From assembly GCF_037414475.1 (NCBI RefSeq), contig NZ_CP147913.1:5702001-5766000 (forward strand): DNA of 64,000 nucleotides, written 5' to 3'. This DNA comes from Myxococcus stipitatus. GTDB taxonomy: Bacteria; Myxococcota; Myxococcia; Myxococcales; Myxococcaceae. The translations under genes were made by a program, and so were the position numbers. This document shows positions 24,122-34,425 of this stretch, piece after piece. The notes beneath the pieces were generated by a model. It made no database searches, was not told the DNA's origin, and saw only the letters and a program-made list of their open reading frames with translations. Every line of letters begins with the position of its first letter. The stretch's first letter is position 1.

Positions 24122-27100
24122 ATGGGCCTCAGTGGTGGAACCCCCTCCCCCATGAACGCTCACAATCCTTCCGCCCGGCTGCGCCCCTTCCGGCCCCAGC
24201 CCTTTGGCCGGTACACGCTCCTGTCCCATCTGGGGACGGGCGGCATGGGAGAGATCTACCTTGCCCGGCTCGAGGGCGCGCAGGGCTTCGAGAAGCTGTG
24301 CGTCATCAAGAAAATCCTCCCGCAGCTCGCCGAGGACTCGGACTTCGTCGAGCGCTTCGTCGGTGAGGCGCGCACGCTGGTGCGCCTGAGCCACGGCTCC
24401 ATCGCCCAGGTGCTGGACATGGGGCTGCACGAGGGCGAGGCGTACATGGCCCTCGAGCACGTGGACGGCAAGGACCTGCGCAAGGTGGCCGCGCGCGTCC
24501 GGGACCGCCAGGTGCCGCTGCCGCTGACGTTCATCCTCTACGTCATGGGCCGGGTGCTGGACGCGCTCGCCTATGCGCACCGCAAGAAGGATGACGACGG
24601 CGAGGACCTGAAGCTGGTCCACCGGGACATCTCGCCGCAGAACATCCTCATCTCCTACGAGGGGGAGGTGAAGGTCATCGACTTCGGGCTCGCCAAGAGC
24701 CGGCTGTCGGCGGCGAAGACGAACCCGAGCATCATCCTGGGCAAGTTCCTCTACATGTCCCCGGAGCAGGCGCGGCACCAGCCGGTGGACCGCCGCAGTG
24801 ACTTGTACGCGGCGGGGTTGACGCTCTACGAGCTCATCTCGGGGAAGAACCCCTTCGACGGCATCCACCCGGGCGAACTCATGTCCGTGGTGGCCAACCC
24901 GAAGGTGGCTCCGCTGGACGAGGTGGAGCCGCTCACGCCGCGCGCGGTGACGGCGCTGGTGGCCAAGGCGCTGGAGGTGGACCCCGCGCAGCGCTTCCAG
25001 ACGGCGGAGGAGTTCCGGGGCCGGCTCCAGGCGTGCTTGATGGAGATTGACCCCAACGCGGGGCCTGAGAGCGTCAGCCGCTTCATGCGGGAGCTGTTCG
25101 CGGCGGACTTCCAGTTCGAGCGGCGGCTGCTGTCGAGCCTCCGGGAAGTGCCTCGCGGTGGTGGAGCCTCCGAGTCGCGCCAGGTGGACGCGGACGAAGG
25201 AGGGCCAGCGCCCCGTCCCACGCTTCCTGCCGGGGCGATGCTCCCCGCGAAGACGATTCGCCTGGATGGTCCGGTGGAGGCGCTGTCCTTCCATCCCACG
25301 CCGCGCAGCCGCGAGGCTGGCGGGCCGGTGAACGACGGCGAGACGCGTCCGGGTGTCCCCATCGACGAGGCCACGCGGCCCGCCTTCCCCGTGGAGGCGC
25401 TCGAGGAGGAGGCGCGTGCGCGGGCGGCCCGGCTGAATCCGGACACGTCGCCCTCGGTGGAGGTGGCGCCAGAGCCCGCCGCGCGTCCGCCGCCCACGCC
25501 GCCTCCGGCCATCGCGCCGCTGCCTCGGCCGGGGACGTTGTCCTTCGATGTGTCGCTCGCGCCGCTGCCCGCGGAGGCCATGCCCCCACCGCCGGTCGCC
25601 AGGCCGCGCCCGGACATGCGGCCCACGGAGCTGGAGCTGCGGCCCGTGGGCGCGGTGATGGGGTTGTCGTCGGAGCCCGAGCTGGTGGTGCTGCCCGAGA
25701 ACACGGAGCCTCGCGCGGAGCCCTTGCGGTCGTCTGTCGAGGACACGCGTCCCCGGCAGCCCGCGCCGGCTCCGAACATGACGACGGCACAGCGTCAGGC
25801 CCTGTCTGGCCACACCGCGCCGCCGCCGGGTTCACCCTCGCGGTCCGGACCGATGGCGATGCCAGTCATCCCGGGGATGCAGCCGCAGGGTGCACCACCG
25901 CCGGGTTCGCCTCTGCGGTCGGGTGCGATGGTGATGCCCGCTGTCGTGGGGGGAGCATCTGCCGCACCGCCGCCGGGTTCACCCTCGCGGTCGGGGCCGA
26001 TGGCGATGCCGATCATCCCGGGGGTGCAGCCGCAGGGCGCACCGCCGCCGGGTTCTCCTCAGCGGTCGGGCGCGATGATGATGCCCGCTGTCGCGGGGGC
26101 TCCTTCCGCCGCGCCGCCGGGTTCTCCGCAACGGTCCGCGTCGATGTCGATGCCCGCCGTCCAAGGGGGGCCGCCGCCGGGTTCTCCGCAGCGGTCCGCG
26201 TCGATGTCGATGCCCGCCGTCCCAGGGACGCCGCCGGGTTCTCCTCAGCGGTCCGCGTCGATGTCGATGCCCGCCGTCCAAGGGGGGCCGCCGCCGGGTT
26301 CTCCGCAGCGGTCCGCGTCGATGTCGATGCCCGCTGTCTCGGGGACGACTCCTCCGCAGGGGGTGTCGCCCCTGGGGGCCGCGCAGAGGCCGATGCCCCC
26401 CGCCTCGGGGATGCCGCCGCAGGGCGTGCCGTCACCCGGAGCCATGCAGAGGCCGATGTCCGCCGCGGGTGCTCCCGCGCGCACGGGGGCGCTGATGATG
26501 CCCGCGGTCGCCGCGCCGAGCTCTCCGGGTCGGCCCTCGGGTGGAGTGTCCTCTTCCGAAGGCGCCTTCGAGTCCGGGGACGAAGCCCCGCAGGAGGAGT
26601 CGCTGACCGAGGAGTCGCGGGTCGCCGAATCGCGAGCCGATGGCGCGGAGTCGGATGACGCCGAGCCCCCGCTCGTCGCGCGAGGAGAGCTCGAGGAGGA
26701 AGGTGACCTCCCCGTCGTCACGCCCGAGCAGATGGGCTACGGCGAATCCTCCCCGCGCCTGGAGGAGATGGACACGAATCCGCGCGTGTCCCGGCCCTCG
26801 AGGACGGAGCGCTCCGACGACACGCAGCCCCGGGCGGCACGCGACGCGGACACCAACCCACGGGCTCCGCGCGAGGCGGACACCCAGCCGCGCGCCGTCG
26901 CCGTCCACGAAGACACGCAGCCGCGCGTGGTGTTGGACGAGAGCTTCCTGCGCGACGCGGAAGGTGCGGTGCGCGAGCACGAGGAGCGGTTGGGCGCGGC
27001 CCGGCCCAAGACGGGCCCGCGGCGCGTGCGTCAGTCCTCGCCGGGCATGTCCTCGGTGCAGGGGCGGCGCACGGGGTCGACGGCCGCCATCCGTCCCGCG

Positions 27101-27955
27101 CCCGCTCCCGCGCAGGTGTCCTCCGAAGAGGACGAAGAGGATGTGGACGTGCGGGTGTCCATGCCCTCGCACGAGGAGACGCGGCGGACCTCCGTGCCCG
27201 TCCGGCCCACCGGCCGTTCTCCCAGCGAAGACACGCGGAAGACGGCCATGCCCCGCCGCTCGTCTCGAACGGCGGTCGTGGTGGTGGCGGGCGTGCTGGT
27301 CTCGCTGGTCGCGGGAGCCACCGCGCTCGCGCTCGCGCCCGAGGTCCGCAAGGCCGTGATGAAGCAGCTGGGCATCGCACCCACCCAAGGGGGAACGCCG
27401 ATTCCCAGGTCCCGTGCGGGGCCCGCGCCGGCCCAGGGAACACCCGCCGAGGCCACCGCCCGCAAGGGCACTCCTCCCTCCGAGGCGGCCGCGGACGAGA
27501 CACCGGACACCGCTCCCACCGAGGTGGGCGCGCCCGCCGCGGTGGCTCCCGAGCCCACCCCGTCCCCCGAGGCCGCGACGGCCAAGGCCGGGGCGAAGAA
27601 GACCGAGGACGCCCACCCGCCGGAGGACAGCATGCTCCTGGCGCCGCTGATGTCCGGGAACACGAAGTCCGCGCCTCCGAAGCGCGGCAGCGCGTCCCGG
27701 GTGCGAATCATCTCGGGGGGCTCGGCGCGGGGCGGGTCCGAGCTCAAGCGGGAGTGGAAGGAAGCGGTCGCCCTGTTCAAGACGCTGGAGGAGTTCCGCT
27801 CCTGCGAGGACCTGGGGCACCTGTGCCTGAAGCGGGATGACCTGCGCGAACAGATGGAGACCTCACCCGGGGGAGAGGTGGACCCGGTCCTCCTCGACAA
27901 GGTGAAGCAGTTCAAGAAGGCCGTGCAGAAGCAGTTGGACAATGTGGCCCCGTGA
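24122..27955 (+). CDS. Very large membrane Ser/Thr protein kinase with repeat linker
   Basis: The protein has 1277 residues (start at 24122, or 24152). The N-terminal kinase domain (about 29-300) is complete: Gly loop GTGGMGEIY, Lys63, HRDISPQN (167-174), DFG (187-189), and SPEQARH. A 750-residue Pro/Ser/Thr-rich linker follows, including eight PPGSPxRS repeats (about 566-740) and five DT(Q/N)PR motifs (about 883-937). One transmembrane helix lies near 1050-1071, then a second Pro/Ala-rich stretch and a short helical outer domain. Thus the kinase is inside and the tail outside, as in membrane receptor kinases. The linker's Thr-rich acidic motifs look like phosphorylation and FHA docking sites; the adjacent FHA protein at 22392-24071 is an obvious candidate reader. 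Confidence 0.88.
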   Translation: MGLSGGTPSPMNAHNPSARLRPFRPQPFGRYTLLSHLGTGGMGEIYLARLEGAQGFEKLCVIKKILPQLAEDSDFVERFVGEARTLVRLSHGSIAQVLDMGLHEGEAYMALEHVDGKDLRKVAARVRDRQVPLPLTFILYVMGRVLDALAYAHRKKDDDGEDLKLVHRDISPQNILISYEGEVKVIDFGLAKSRLSAAKTNPSIILGKFLYMSPEQARHQPVDRRSDLYAAGLTLYELISGKNPFDGIHPGELMSVVANPKVAPLDEVEPLTPRAVTALVAKALEVDPAQRFQTAEEFRGRLQACLMEIDPNAGPESVSRFMRELFAADFQFERRLLSSLREVPRGGGASESRQVDADEGGPAPRPTLPAGAMLPAKTIRLDGPVEALSFHPTPRSREAGGPVNDGETRPGVPIDEATRPAFPVEALEEEARARAARLNPDTSPSVEVAPEPAARPPPTPPPAIAPLPRPGTLSFDVSLAPLPAEAMPPPPVARPRPDMRPTELELRPVGAVMGLSSEPELVVLPENTEPRAEPLRSSVEDTRPRQPAPAPNMTTAQRQALSGHTAPPPGSPSRSGPMAMPVIPGMQPQGAPPPGSPLRSGAMVMPAVVGGASAAPPPGSPSRSGPMAMPIIPGVQPQGAPPPGSPQRSGAMMMPAVAGAPSAAPPGSPQRSASMSMPAVQGGPPPGSPQRSASMSMPAVPGTPPGSPQRSASMSMPAVQGGPPPGSPQRSASMSMPAVSGTTPPQGVSPLGAAQRPMPPASGMPPQGVPSPGAMQRPMSAAGAPARTGALMMPAVAAPSSPGRPSGGVSSSEGAFESGDEAPQEESLTEESRVAESRADGAESDDAEPPLVARGELEEEGDLPVVTPEQMGYGESSPRLEEMDTNPRVSRPSRTERSDDTQPRAARDADTNPRAPREADTQPRAVAVHEDTQPRVVLDESFLRDAEGAVREHEERLGAARPKTGPRRVRQSSPGMSSVQGRRTGSTAAIRPAPAPAQVSSEEDEEDVDVRVSMPSHEETRRTSVPVRPTGRSPSEDTRKTAMPRRSSRTAVVVVAGVLVSLVAGATALALAPEVRKAVMKQLGIAPTQGGTPIPRSRAGPAPAQGTPAEATARKGTPPSEAAADETPDTAPTEVGAPAAVAPEPTPSPEAATAKAGAKKTEDAHPPEDSMLLAPLMSGNTKSAPPKRGSASRVRIISGGSARGGSELKREWKEAVALFKTLEEFRSCEDLGHLCLKRDDLREQMETSPGGEVDPVLLDKVKQFKKAVQKQLDNVAP
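25816..26338 (+). repeat. Eight-copy in-frame repeat array inside the kinase gene
   Basis: The units are about 54-75 bases and encode PPGSPxRSxxMxMPxx. The last four copies (from about 26110) are nearly identical in DNA sequence, encoding PPGSPQRSASMSMPAV each time, while the first four differ and alternate in pairs (copies 1 and 3 alike, copies 2 and 4 alike). This pattern points to recent tandem duplication or gene conversion, so copy number may vary between strains. Confidence 0.85.
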
Positions 27956-28030
27956 AGCGTCTGACGCGTTGGCGAGCCTTCCAGGAGTCAGGGTGTTGAC
28001 CGGAAGTCCCGCGCGGGAAAGCCTCCAGGA

Positions 28031-29722
28031 ATGAGCCTCCCTCTGATTGCCGGAGTGTTCCTGGTGGTGCTGGCCCTGGGCTATCGCTTCTATGGCGGCT
28101 TCATCGCCCGGCAGTTCGGGTTGGACCGCGCGGCCGCCACGCCGGCGCACACGAAGCAGGACGGCGTGGACTTCGTGCCGACGAAGCCCTTCTACCTGCT
28201 GGGGCAACACTTCAGCGCGATTGCCGCGGCGGGTCCCATCGCGGGTCCCATCCTGGCGGCGCAGCAGTTCGGCTGGCTGCCGGCGCTCCTGTGGATTGCG
28301 GTGGGGGCGGTGTTCATCGGGGCCATGCACGACTTCGCGACGCTGGTGGCGAGCGTGCGGCACGGCGCGGTCTCCATCGCGGAGGTGGTGCGCAGCCACA
28401 TGGGGCCCACCGCGGGCCTGGCGATGCTGGCCTTCATCTGGGTGGCGCTCATCTACGTCATCGTCGCCTTCACCGACGCGACGGCCGCGACGTTCGTGAG
28501 CGGTGACGCGGAGCTGGAGGGGCTCACCTTCCGCTTCAACCCCGGGGGCGCGGTGGCCTTCGCGTCCATCGCGTACCTGGTGCTCGCGGTGGTGATGGGG
28601 CTGGTGGACCGCTACCTGAAGCCGCCGCTGTGGCTGCAGACGCTCATCTTCGTCCCCGCGACGCTGGGCGTGGTGTTCCTGGGCACGCGCATGTCCACGC
28701 TGCTGGTGATGGACGCGAAGAGCTGGGCGGCGCTCATCCTGGCGTACTGCTTCGTCGCGTCGCTCACGCCGGTCTGGGTGCTCTTGCAGCCGCGAGGCTA
28801 TCTGGGGGGCTTCGTCCTCTACGCGGCGCTGGCGGTGGGCGTGGTGGGCATCTTCTACGGCGGGCTGAGCGGCGAGCTGTCCATTCAGCAGCCGGCCTTC
28901 GTCGGCTTCGAGGTCGCGGGGCCGGCGGGCATGTTGTTCCCCTTCCTCTTCGTCACCATCGCCTGTGGCGCCTGCTCGGGCTTCCACGGCCTGGTGTGTT
29001 CGGGCACCACGTCGAAGCAGATCGACCAGGAGCCGCACTGCAAGCCGGTGGGCTACGGGGCGATGTTGCTGGAGGGCTTCGTGGCCGTCATCGCGCTGGC
29101 GACGGTGATGATCGCCACGAAGGCGGACCTGACGGGCAAGGCGCCGGGCGCGGTGTACGGCGCGGGCCTGGGGCGCTTCCTCGTCACGGTGCTGGGCAAG
29201 GAGCACCTCGTCTTCGCGACGACGTTCGGCGCGATGGCGTTCTCGACGTTCGTGTTCGACACGCTGGACGTGTCCACGCGCCTGGGGCGCTACATCCTCC
29301 AGGAGCTGACGGGGAAGAAGGGGCGGGGCGCGGCGATGGTGGCCACGCTGGTGACGTGTGGCGTGCCGCTGCTCTTCGTGTTCCTGGCGGGGACGGGGGC
29401 GTGGCGCTCGTTCTGGACGCTGTTCGGGACGTCGAACCAGCTCTTGGCCTCGCTGTCGCTGTTGGGCGTCTGCGTCTGGCTCAAGCGCACGGACCGGCCG
29501 TTCATCTACGCGCTGGTGCCCATGGTATTCGTCGGGGCGGTGACGCTCACCAGCCTGGTGCTCCTGGTGCGCGAGGCCCTCCTGCCAGCCAGCTCGGCGG
29601 TCTCCCGGGTGAACGGCGTGGTGGCCGTGGTGTTGTTGGCGTTGGCGCTGTCACTCTTCACGGCGGGGGCGCGCGCGCTGCTTGCTCGCCGCTCTCCTCC
29701 CGCTCCGGCCCCCGCTGTCTGA
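28031..29722 (+). CDS. CstA family peptide/carbon-starvation transporter
   Basis: The protein has 563 residues with about 14 hydrophobic segments. The N-terminus has the family phrases GYRFYGGFIARQFGL, DGVDFVPTKPFYLLGQHFS, AAGPIAGPILAAQQFGWLPA and AMHDFATLVASVRHG. Later motifs include CGACSGFHGLVCSGTTSKQ and TFVFDTLDVSTRLGRYI. CstA and BtsT transporters take up peptides or pyruvate, often when carbon is scarce. This member is shorter than E. coli CstA (about 700), lacking the C-terminal extension, which is common in this branch. It is followed 21 bases later by the fused membrane/spermidine-synthase-like gene. No regulatory site is evident. Confidence 0.9.
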   Translation: MSLPLIAGVFLVVLALGYRFYGGFIARQFGLDRAAATPAHTKQDGVDFVPTKPFYLLGQHFSAIAAAGPIAGPILAAQQFGWLPALLWIAVGAVFIGAMHDFATLVASVRHGAVSIAEVVRSHMGPTAGLAMLAFIWVALIYVIVAFTDATAATFVSGDAELEGLTFRFNPGGAVAFASIAYLVLAVVMGLVDRYLKPPLWLQTLIFVPATLGVVFLGTRMSTLLVMDAKSWAALILAYCFVASLTPVWVLLQPRGYLGGFVLYAALAVGVVGIFYGGLSGELSIQQPAFVGFEVAGPAGMLFPFLFVTIACGACSGFHGLVCSGTTSKQIDQEPHCKPVGYGAMLLEGFVAVIALATVMIATKADLTGKAPGAVYGAGLGRFLVTVLGKEHLVFATTFGAMAFSTFVFDTLDVSTRLGRYILQELTGKKGRGAAMVATLVTCGVPLLFVFLAGTGAWRSFWTLFGTSNQLLASLSLLGVCVWLKRTDRPFIYALVPMVFVGAVTLTSLVLLVREALLPASSAVSRVNGVVAVVLLALALSLFTAGARALLARRSPPAPAPAV

Positions 29723-29743
29723 GCGGGTCCCCAGGTCCAGTTC

Positions 29744-32059
29744 ATGCTCCGTTACGCCGTCGCCATCTTCACCAGCGCCTTCCTGTTGTTCGGGGTGCAG
29801 CCCCTGGCGGGTCGCTATGCGCTGCCGTGGTACGGCGGGACGCCCGGGGTCTGGACGGCGTGCATGCTCTTCTTCCAGGTGGCGCTCCTGGGAGGCTATG
29901 CGTACGCGCACGGGCTGGCCTCGAGGCTGACGGCGCGGACGCAGGCGAAGGTGCACCTGGGAGTTGTCGCGGGCGCGGTGGTGGTGCTGGCCGCGCGGGC
30001 CCTCTGGGTGGGCTCGCCGGTGGCGCCAGGCGCCGAGTGGCGGCCCACGGGCTCCGAGTGGGCGGTGCCCCGGTTGTTGGCGATGCTGGCCGTCACCATC
30101 GGCCTGCCCTTCTTCGTGCTGAGCACCACGGGCCCGCTGCTCCAGTCGTGGTTCGCGCGCGCGCGCCCCGGCCGCTCGCCGTATGTGCTGTACGCGCTGT
30201 CCAACGTGGGCTCGCTGCTGGCGCTGCTGGGCTATCCCTTCCTGGTGGAGCCGTGGGTGGGGCGTGGAGCGCAGGCCTGGGGTTGGGGCGTGGGCTTCGT
30301 CCTCTTCGCGGTGGCCTGCGCGGTGTGCGCCGTGGATGTGCTGCGCCATGAGCGCGAGGGTGGGGCGAACACCCAGGCCCTCGCGGCCTCGAAGCCCGAG
30401 AGCGCCGAGCCACCTCCTCCGGTGCCGACGGCCTCCGCGCCTGGGCCCGCCTTGGACGTGGAGGCCGCCTTCGAGGCGATGAAGCAGGAGGCGCGCGGCA
30501 CGGCCTCGCACGACGCGGAGGCGCGCCCCGGCGTGGGCAAGACGCTGACGTGGCTGGCCTTGTCGATGTGCGCCTCGGTGTTGCTGCTGGCGACGACGAA
30601 CCAGCTCTCGCAGGACGTGGCGGCGGGGCCCTTCCTCTGGGTGCTGCCGCTCGCCGTCTACCTGCTCACCTTCATCATCGCCTTCTCGCGCGAGTCCTTC
30701 TATTCGCGCACCCTCTACTCGGTGCTGCTCATCGGCTCCGGCGCGGCGGTGGCCCATGCACACGCGGCGGGGCCTCACTTCCCGCTGCCCTTGCAGTTGC
30801 TCGCCTACGCCGTGTCCCTCTTCGCCGGCTGCATGGTGTGCCACGGCGAGCTGTACCGGCTGCGGCCCGCGCCCCGTCACCTGAGCGCCTTCTACCTGTG
30901 GGTCTCCGCGGGCGGCGTGCTGGGCGCGCTGTTCGTCAGCGGCGTGGCCACGGCCCTGTTCCGCGCGTACTGGGAATACCCCCTCTCGCTCGGAGGCTGC
31001 TGCGCGGTGGCGTTCGCGAGCATGGTGCGCGGCCCCCAGGGCGAGACGTGGAGCCAGCGCATCCGCCGGGTGCTGCGCGGCGCGATGCTCGTCATGGTGA
31101 CGGCGAACCTGTTCCTCACGGTGAACCGCGAGCTGGACCGGGCCCTCTTCAGCGCGCGCAACTTCTTCGGCGTGGTGCGGGTGATGGAGCAGAACGCGGG
31201 CCAGCCGAACAACCACCTCTTCAGCCTGCGCCATGGCGCCATCACCCACGGCTGGCAGTACGTCGCGCCGGAGCGCCGCGCGGAGCCGACCACGTACTTC
31301 ACGGGGCAGTCCGGCCTGGGGCTCGCCATCGCCGAGCAGCGCCGGTTGCGCGAAGCGGTGGGCCTGTCGCCCGGGCTGCGCGTGGGCGTGCTGGGGCTCG
31401 GCGTGGGGACGAGCGCGGCCTTGCTGGAGGCGGGAGACCGGGGGCGATTCTATGAAATCAACCCCGCGGTCATCGCATTGGCACGAGGCGAGGGCGGCTT
31501 CTTCAGCTACCTGGGCGACTCACCGGCGACCATCGACGTGGTGGAGGGCGACGCGCGCATCTCCCTGGAGCAGGAGCTGGAGCGCGGCGAGCCCAACGCC
31601 TTCGACGTGCTGGCGCTGGACGTCTTCTCCTCGGACGCGGTGCCGGTGCACCTGCTCACCGAGGAGGCGGTGTCCCTCTACCGCAAGCACCTGGGCCCGC
31701 ATGGTGTGCTCGCGCTGCACATCAGCAACGTGCACCTGGACCTGGTGCCGGTGACGCTGGCGCACGCGCGGCGGTTGGGGATGCACGCGACGTTCGTCTT
31801 CCACGAGACGCAAGGGGAAGCGCTGCGCAGCAACTGGATGCTGCTGAGCCAGGACCGCGAGTTCTCCTGGGGGCCCACCTTCACCCGCTCCACCGCGCGC
31901 GTGCGCCGCCTGGGGCTGCGAGGCGAGCCGGACTTCATCTGGACGGATGACCGCAGCAGCGTGCTTCAAGCCGTCCGACAGGGCGGCCCCAACGCGAGTG
32001 TCATGGACATCGAGGCCGCCTCGGGTCCCGCGCCCGTGGCCCAGCCCGTGCCGAACTGA
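29744..32059 (+). CDS. Fused membrane protein with spermidine-synthase-like domain
   Basis: The protein has 771 residues. The N-terminal 430 residues contain about 10-12 transmembrane helices (FTSAFLLFGVQPLAGRYALP, FFVLSTTGPLLQSWFAR) split by a Pro/Ala-rich cytoplasmic loop at about 205-260. The C-terminal part (about 480-745) is a Rossmann methyltransferase-type fold resembling spermidine synthase: GVLGLGVGTSAALLEAG, FYEINPAVIALAR, DVVEGDARISLE, and DVLALDVFSSDAVPVHLL. Such fusions are widespread but not biochemically defined. The Asp pair of true polyamine synthases is not clearly kept (FDVLALDVF), so the catalytic role is open. It is probably co-transcribed with the CstA gene. Confidence 0.85.
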   Translation: MLRYAVAIFTSAFLLFGVQPLAGRYALPWYGGTPGVWTACMLFFQVALLGGYAYAHGLASRLTARTQAKVHLGVVAGAVVVLAARALWVGSPVAPGAEWRPTGSEWAVPRLLAMLAVTIGLPFFVLSTTGPLLQSWFARARPGRSPYVLYALSNVGSLLALLGYPFLVEPWVGRGAQAWGWGVGFVLFAVACAVCAVDVLRHEREGGANTQALAASKPESAEPPPPVPTASAPGPALDVEAAFEAMKQEARGTASHDAEARPGVGKTLTWLALSMCASVLLLATTNQLSQDVAAGPFLWVLPLAVYLLTFIIAFSRESFYSRTLYSVLLIGSGAAVAHAHAAGPHFPLPLQLLAYAVSLFAGCMVCHGELYRLRPAPRHLSAFYLWVSAGGVLGALFVSGVATALFRAYWEYPLSLGGCCAVAFASMVRGPQGETWSQRIRRVLRGAMLVMVTANLFLTVNRELDRALFSARNFFGVVRVMEQNAGQPNNHLFSLRHGAITHGWQYVAPERRAEPTTYFTGQSGLGLAIAEQRRLREAVGLSPGLRVGVLGLGVGTSAALLEAGDRGRFYEINPAVIALARGEGGFFSYLGDSPATIDVVEGDARISLEQELERGEPNAFDVLALDVFSSDAVPVHLLTEEAVSLYRKHLGPHGVLALHISNVHLDLVPVTLAHARRLGMHATFVFHETQGEALRSNWMLLSQDREFSWGPTFTRSTARVRRLGLRGEPDFIWTDDRSSVLQAVRQGGPNASVMDIEAASGPAPVAQPVPN

Positions 32060-32060
32060 G

Positions 32061-32831
32061 TCAGGCGCGAGACGCGGAGCCCGGCTGCCGCTGTGCCGCG
32101 GGGCTCAAGTCCAAGCCGATGAGCAGGAGCAGCACCGCGCACGGCAGCCCCAGCGCCGCGGGCCCATGGTGCATGTAGAGCAGCGGGCCGCTGGTGCACC
32201 CCACGAGGAACGAGAAGGCCAGGCCCAGGTGCAGCCGGGTGCGCTCGAACTCGATGGCGGAGGGAAGGGCGCGCAATTGGCGCATCACGCCCGTGAGGCC
32301 GTGCCCCCGCGAGCCATCCCGCACCCACGCGAACATCCGCACCACCTGGATGCCGATGTCCGTCAGCACCCCGGTGATATGGGTGGTGCGCACCACCGCG
32401 CCGGACACGCGGGTGACGAGCGCGTTCTGCAGGCCCATGGCGAAGGACACGGCCCACAACAAGGCGGGCGCGCGAGAGCCGGGGGAGGCATCCAACGCGA
32501 CGCCGATGCCCGCGAGCAGCAGCACCTCCACCAGGAGCGCCGCGACGTGCCGCCCGCGCGAGCGATGACGGGACGCATCCAACAGCGCAGCCGCGCACAC
32601 CGCGCCGAGCACGAAGGACACCAACACCTGCGCCGCCAGCACCGCCAGGTGCCGCTGGCCCTGCGCGAGGGACTCACCCAGCACCGCCATGTTCCCGGAC
32701 ATGTGCGAGGTGTGCATGCCCAGCGCGACGAAGCCCGTCGCATTCACCGCTCCGGCGACCGCCGCGAGCAGCAGCGAGAGGACCGTGTATGCGCGGCGGT
32801 TGCTGGGAGAGGATTCCGTACTGAAGGGCAT
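32061..32831 (-). CDS. DUF1275 (YoaK-like) membrane protein
   Basis: The protein has 256 residues with about six transmembrane segments. Family signatures: AGAVNATGFVALGMHTSHMS near the N-terminus and LWAVSFAMGLQNALVTRVSG in the middle, followed by VRTTHITGVLTDIGI. DUF1275 proteins are widespread inner-membrane proteins of unknown transport or stress role. The gene ends one base from the stop of the converging gene at 29744-32059. It lies 94 bases downstream of the HIT gene on the same strand, with a 7-bp hairpin (GGGGTGG at 32882-32888, CCACCCC at 32902-32908) between them that may partly end HIT transcription. Confidence 0.87.
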   Translation of the reverse strand: MPFSTESSPSNRRAYTVLSLLLAAVAGAVNATGFVALGMHTSHMSGNMAVLGESLAQGQRHLAVLAAQVLVSFVLGAVCAAALLDASRHRSRGRHVAALLVEVLLLAGIGVALDASPGSRAPALLWAVSFAMGLQNALVTRVSGAVVRTTHITGVLTDIGIQVVRMFAWVRDGSRGHGLTGVMRQLRALPSAIEFERTRLHLGLAFSFLVGCTSGPLLYMHHGPAALGLPCAVLLLLIGLDLSPAAQRQPGSASRA

Positions 32832-32925
32832 CGCGGGCGCACCTGTCGCCAGCGAGGAACGCTAACACCCGCCCGACAGAAGGGGTGGCTGGTGTGCGAA
32901 ACCACCCCCGGCTCACGAACGGGCT

Positions 32926-33270
32926 CTAGCCTGGAGGCCAGGTGAGGTGGCGTCCCGCCAGCAGGTGCAGATGGATGTGGAACACCGTCTGGCCCGCGTG
33001 GGCGTTGGTGTTCATCACCACCCGGTAGCCGTTCTCGTCGTGCGCCCGCTCACGGGCCACCTTGGCCGCCGCCGTGAAGAGGTGCCCCACCGTCGCCTCG
33101 TCCTCCGCCGTGAGGTCATTCACCGTGGGGATGTGCTTGCGGGGGATGAACAGCACGTGGGTGGGCGCCTGGGGGTTGATGTCCTCGAACGCCAGGCAGG
33201 TCTCATCCTGGTAGATGACCTTGGCCGGGATTTGGCCGTCTCGAATCTTGCAAAAGAGGCAATTGGACAT
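32926..33270 (-). CDS. HIT family nucleotide-binding hydrolase (Hint-like)
   Basis: The protein has 114 residues, the normal length for the Hint branch. The histidine triad is HIHLH with His98, His100 and His102; the conserved NxNAHAGQ(T/S)VFH segment comes before it. The N-terminus MSNCLFCKI and the KHIPTVNDL helix match the family. Hint proteins hydrolyse nucleoside phosphoramidates and AMP-linked substrates in the cytoplasm. It is divergent from hprK across a 189-base spacer. No unusual features. Confidence 0.95.
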   Translation of the reverse strand: MSNCLFCKIRDGQIPAKVIYQDETCLAFEDINPQAPTHVLFIPRKHIPTVNDLTAEDEATVGHLFTAAAKVARERAHDENGYRVVMNTNAHAGQTVFHIHLHLLAGRHLTWPPG

Positions 33271-33459
33271 AGGCGGGGCTTAGCAATGCGCGTCGCGGGG
33301 GGGAATCCCCAGCGGGCACATTGTTGAGGAGCCAAGGGAGTGCCCGGAAGCGGGCGGGGCGGCGCTCGGGTGGGCTATCGGGGGTGGAGGTGGGGGCCAC
33401 CCCTCGGGGCGTGCACTTCGACTCAAACGCCCCTACCGGTGATATTCCAGGCCCCGACG

Positions 33460-34421
<962 letters not shown>

Positions 34422-34425
<4 letters not shown>

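Noticed and set aside
25816..26338. CRISPR-like array
   Set aside because: The units are in-frame coding repeats without distinct spacers, inside a kinase gene.
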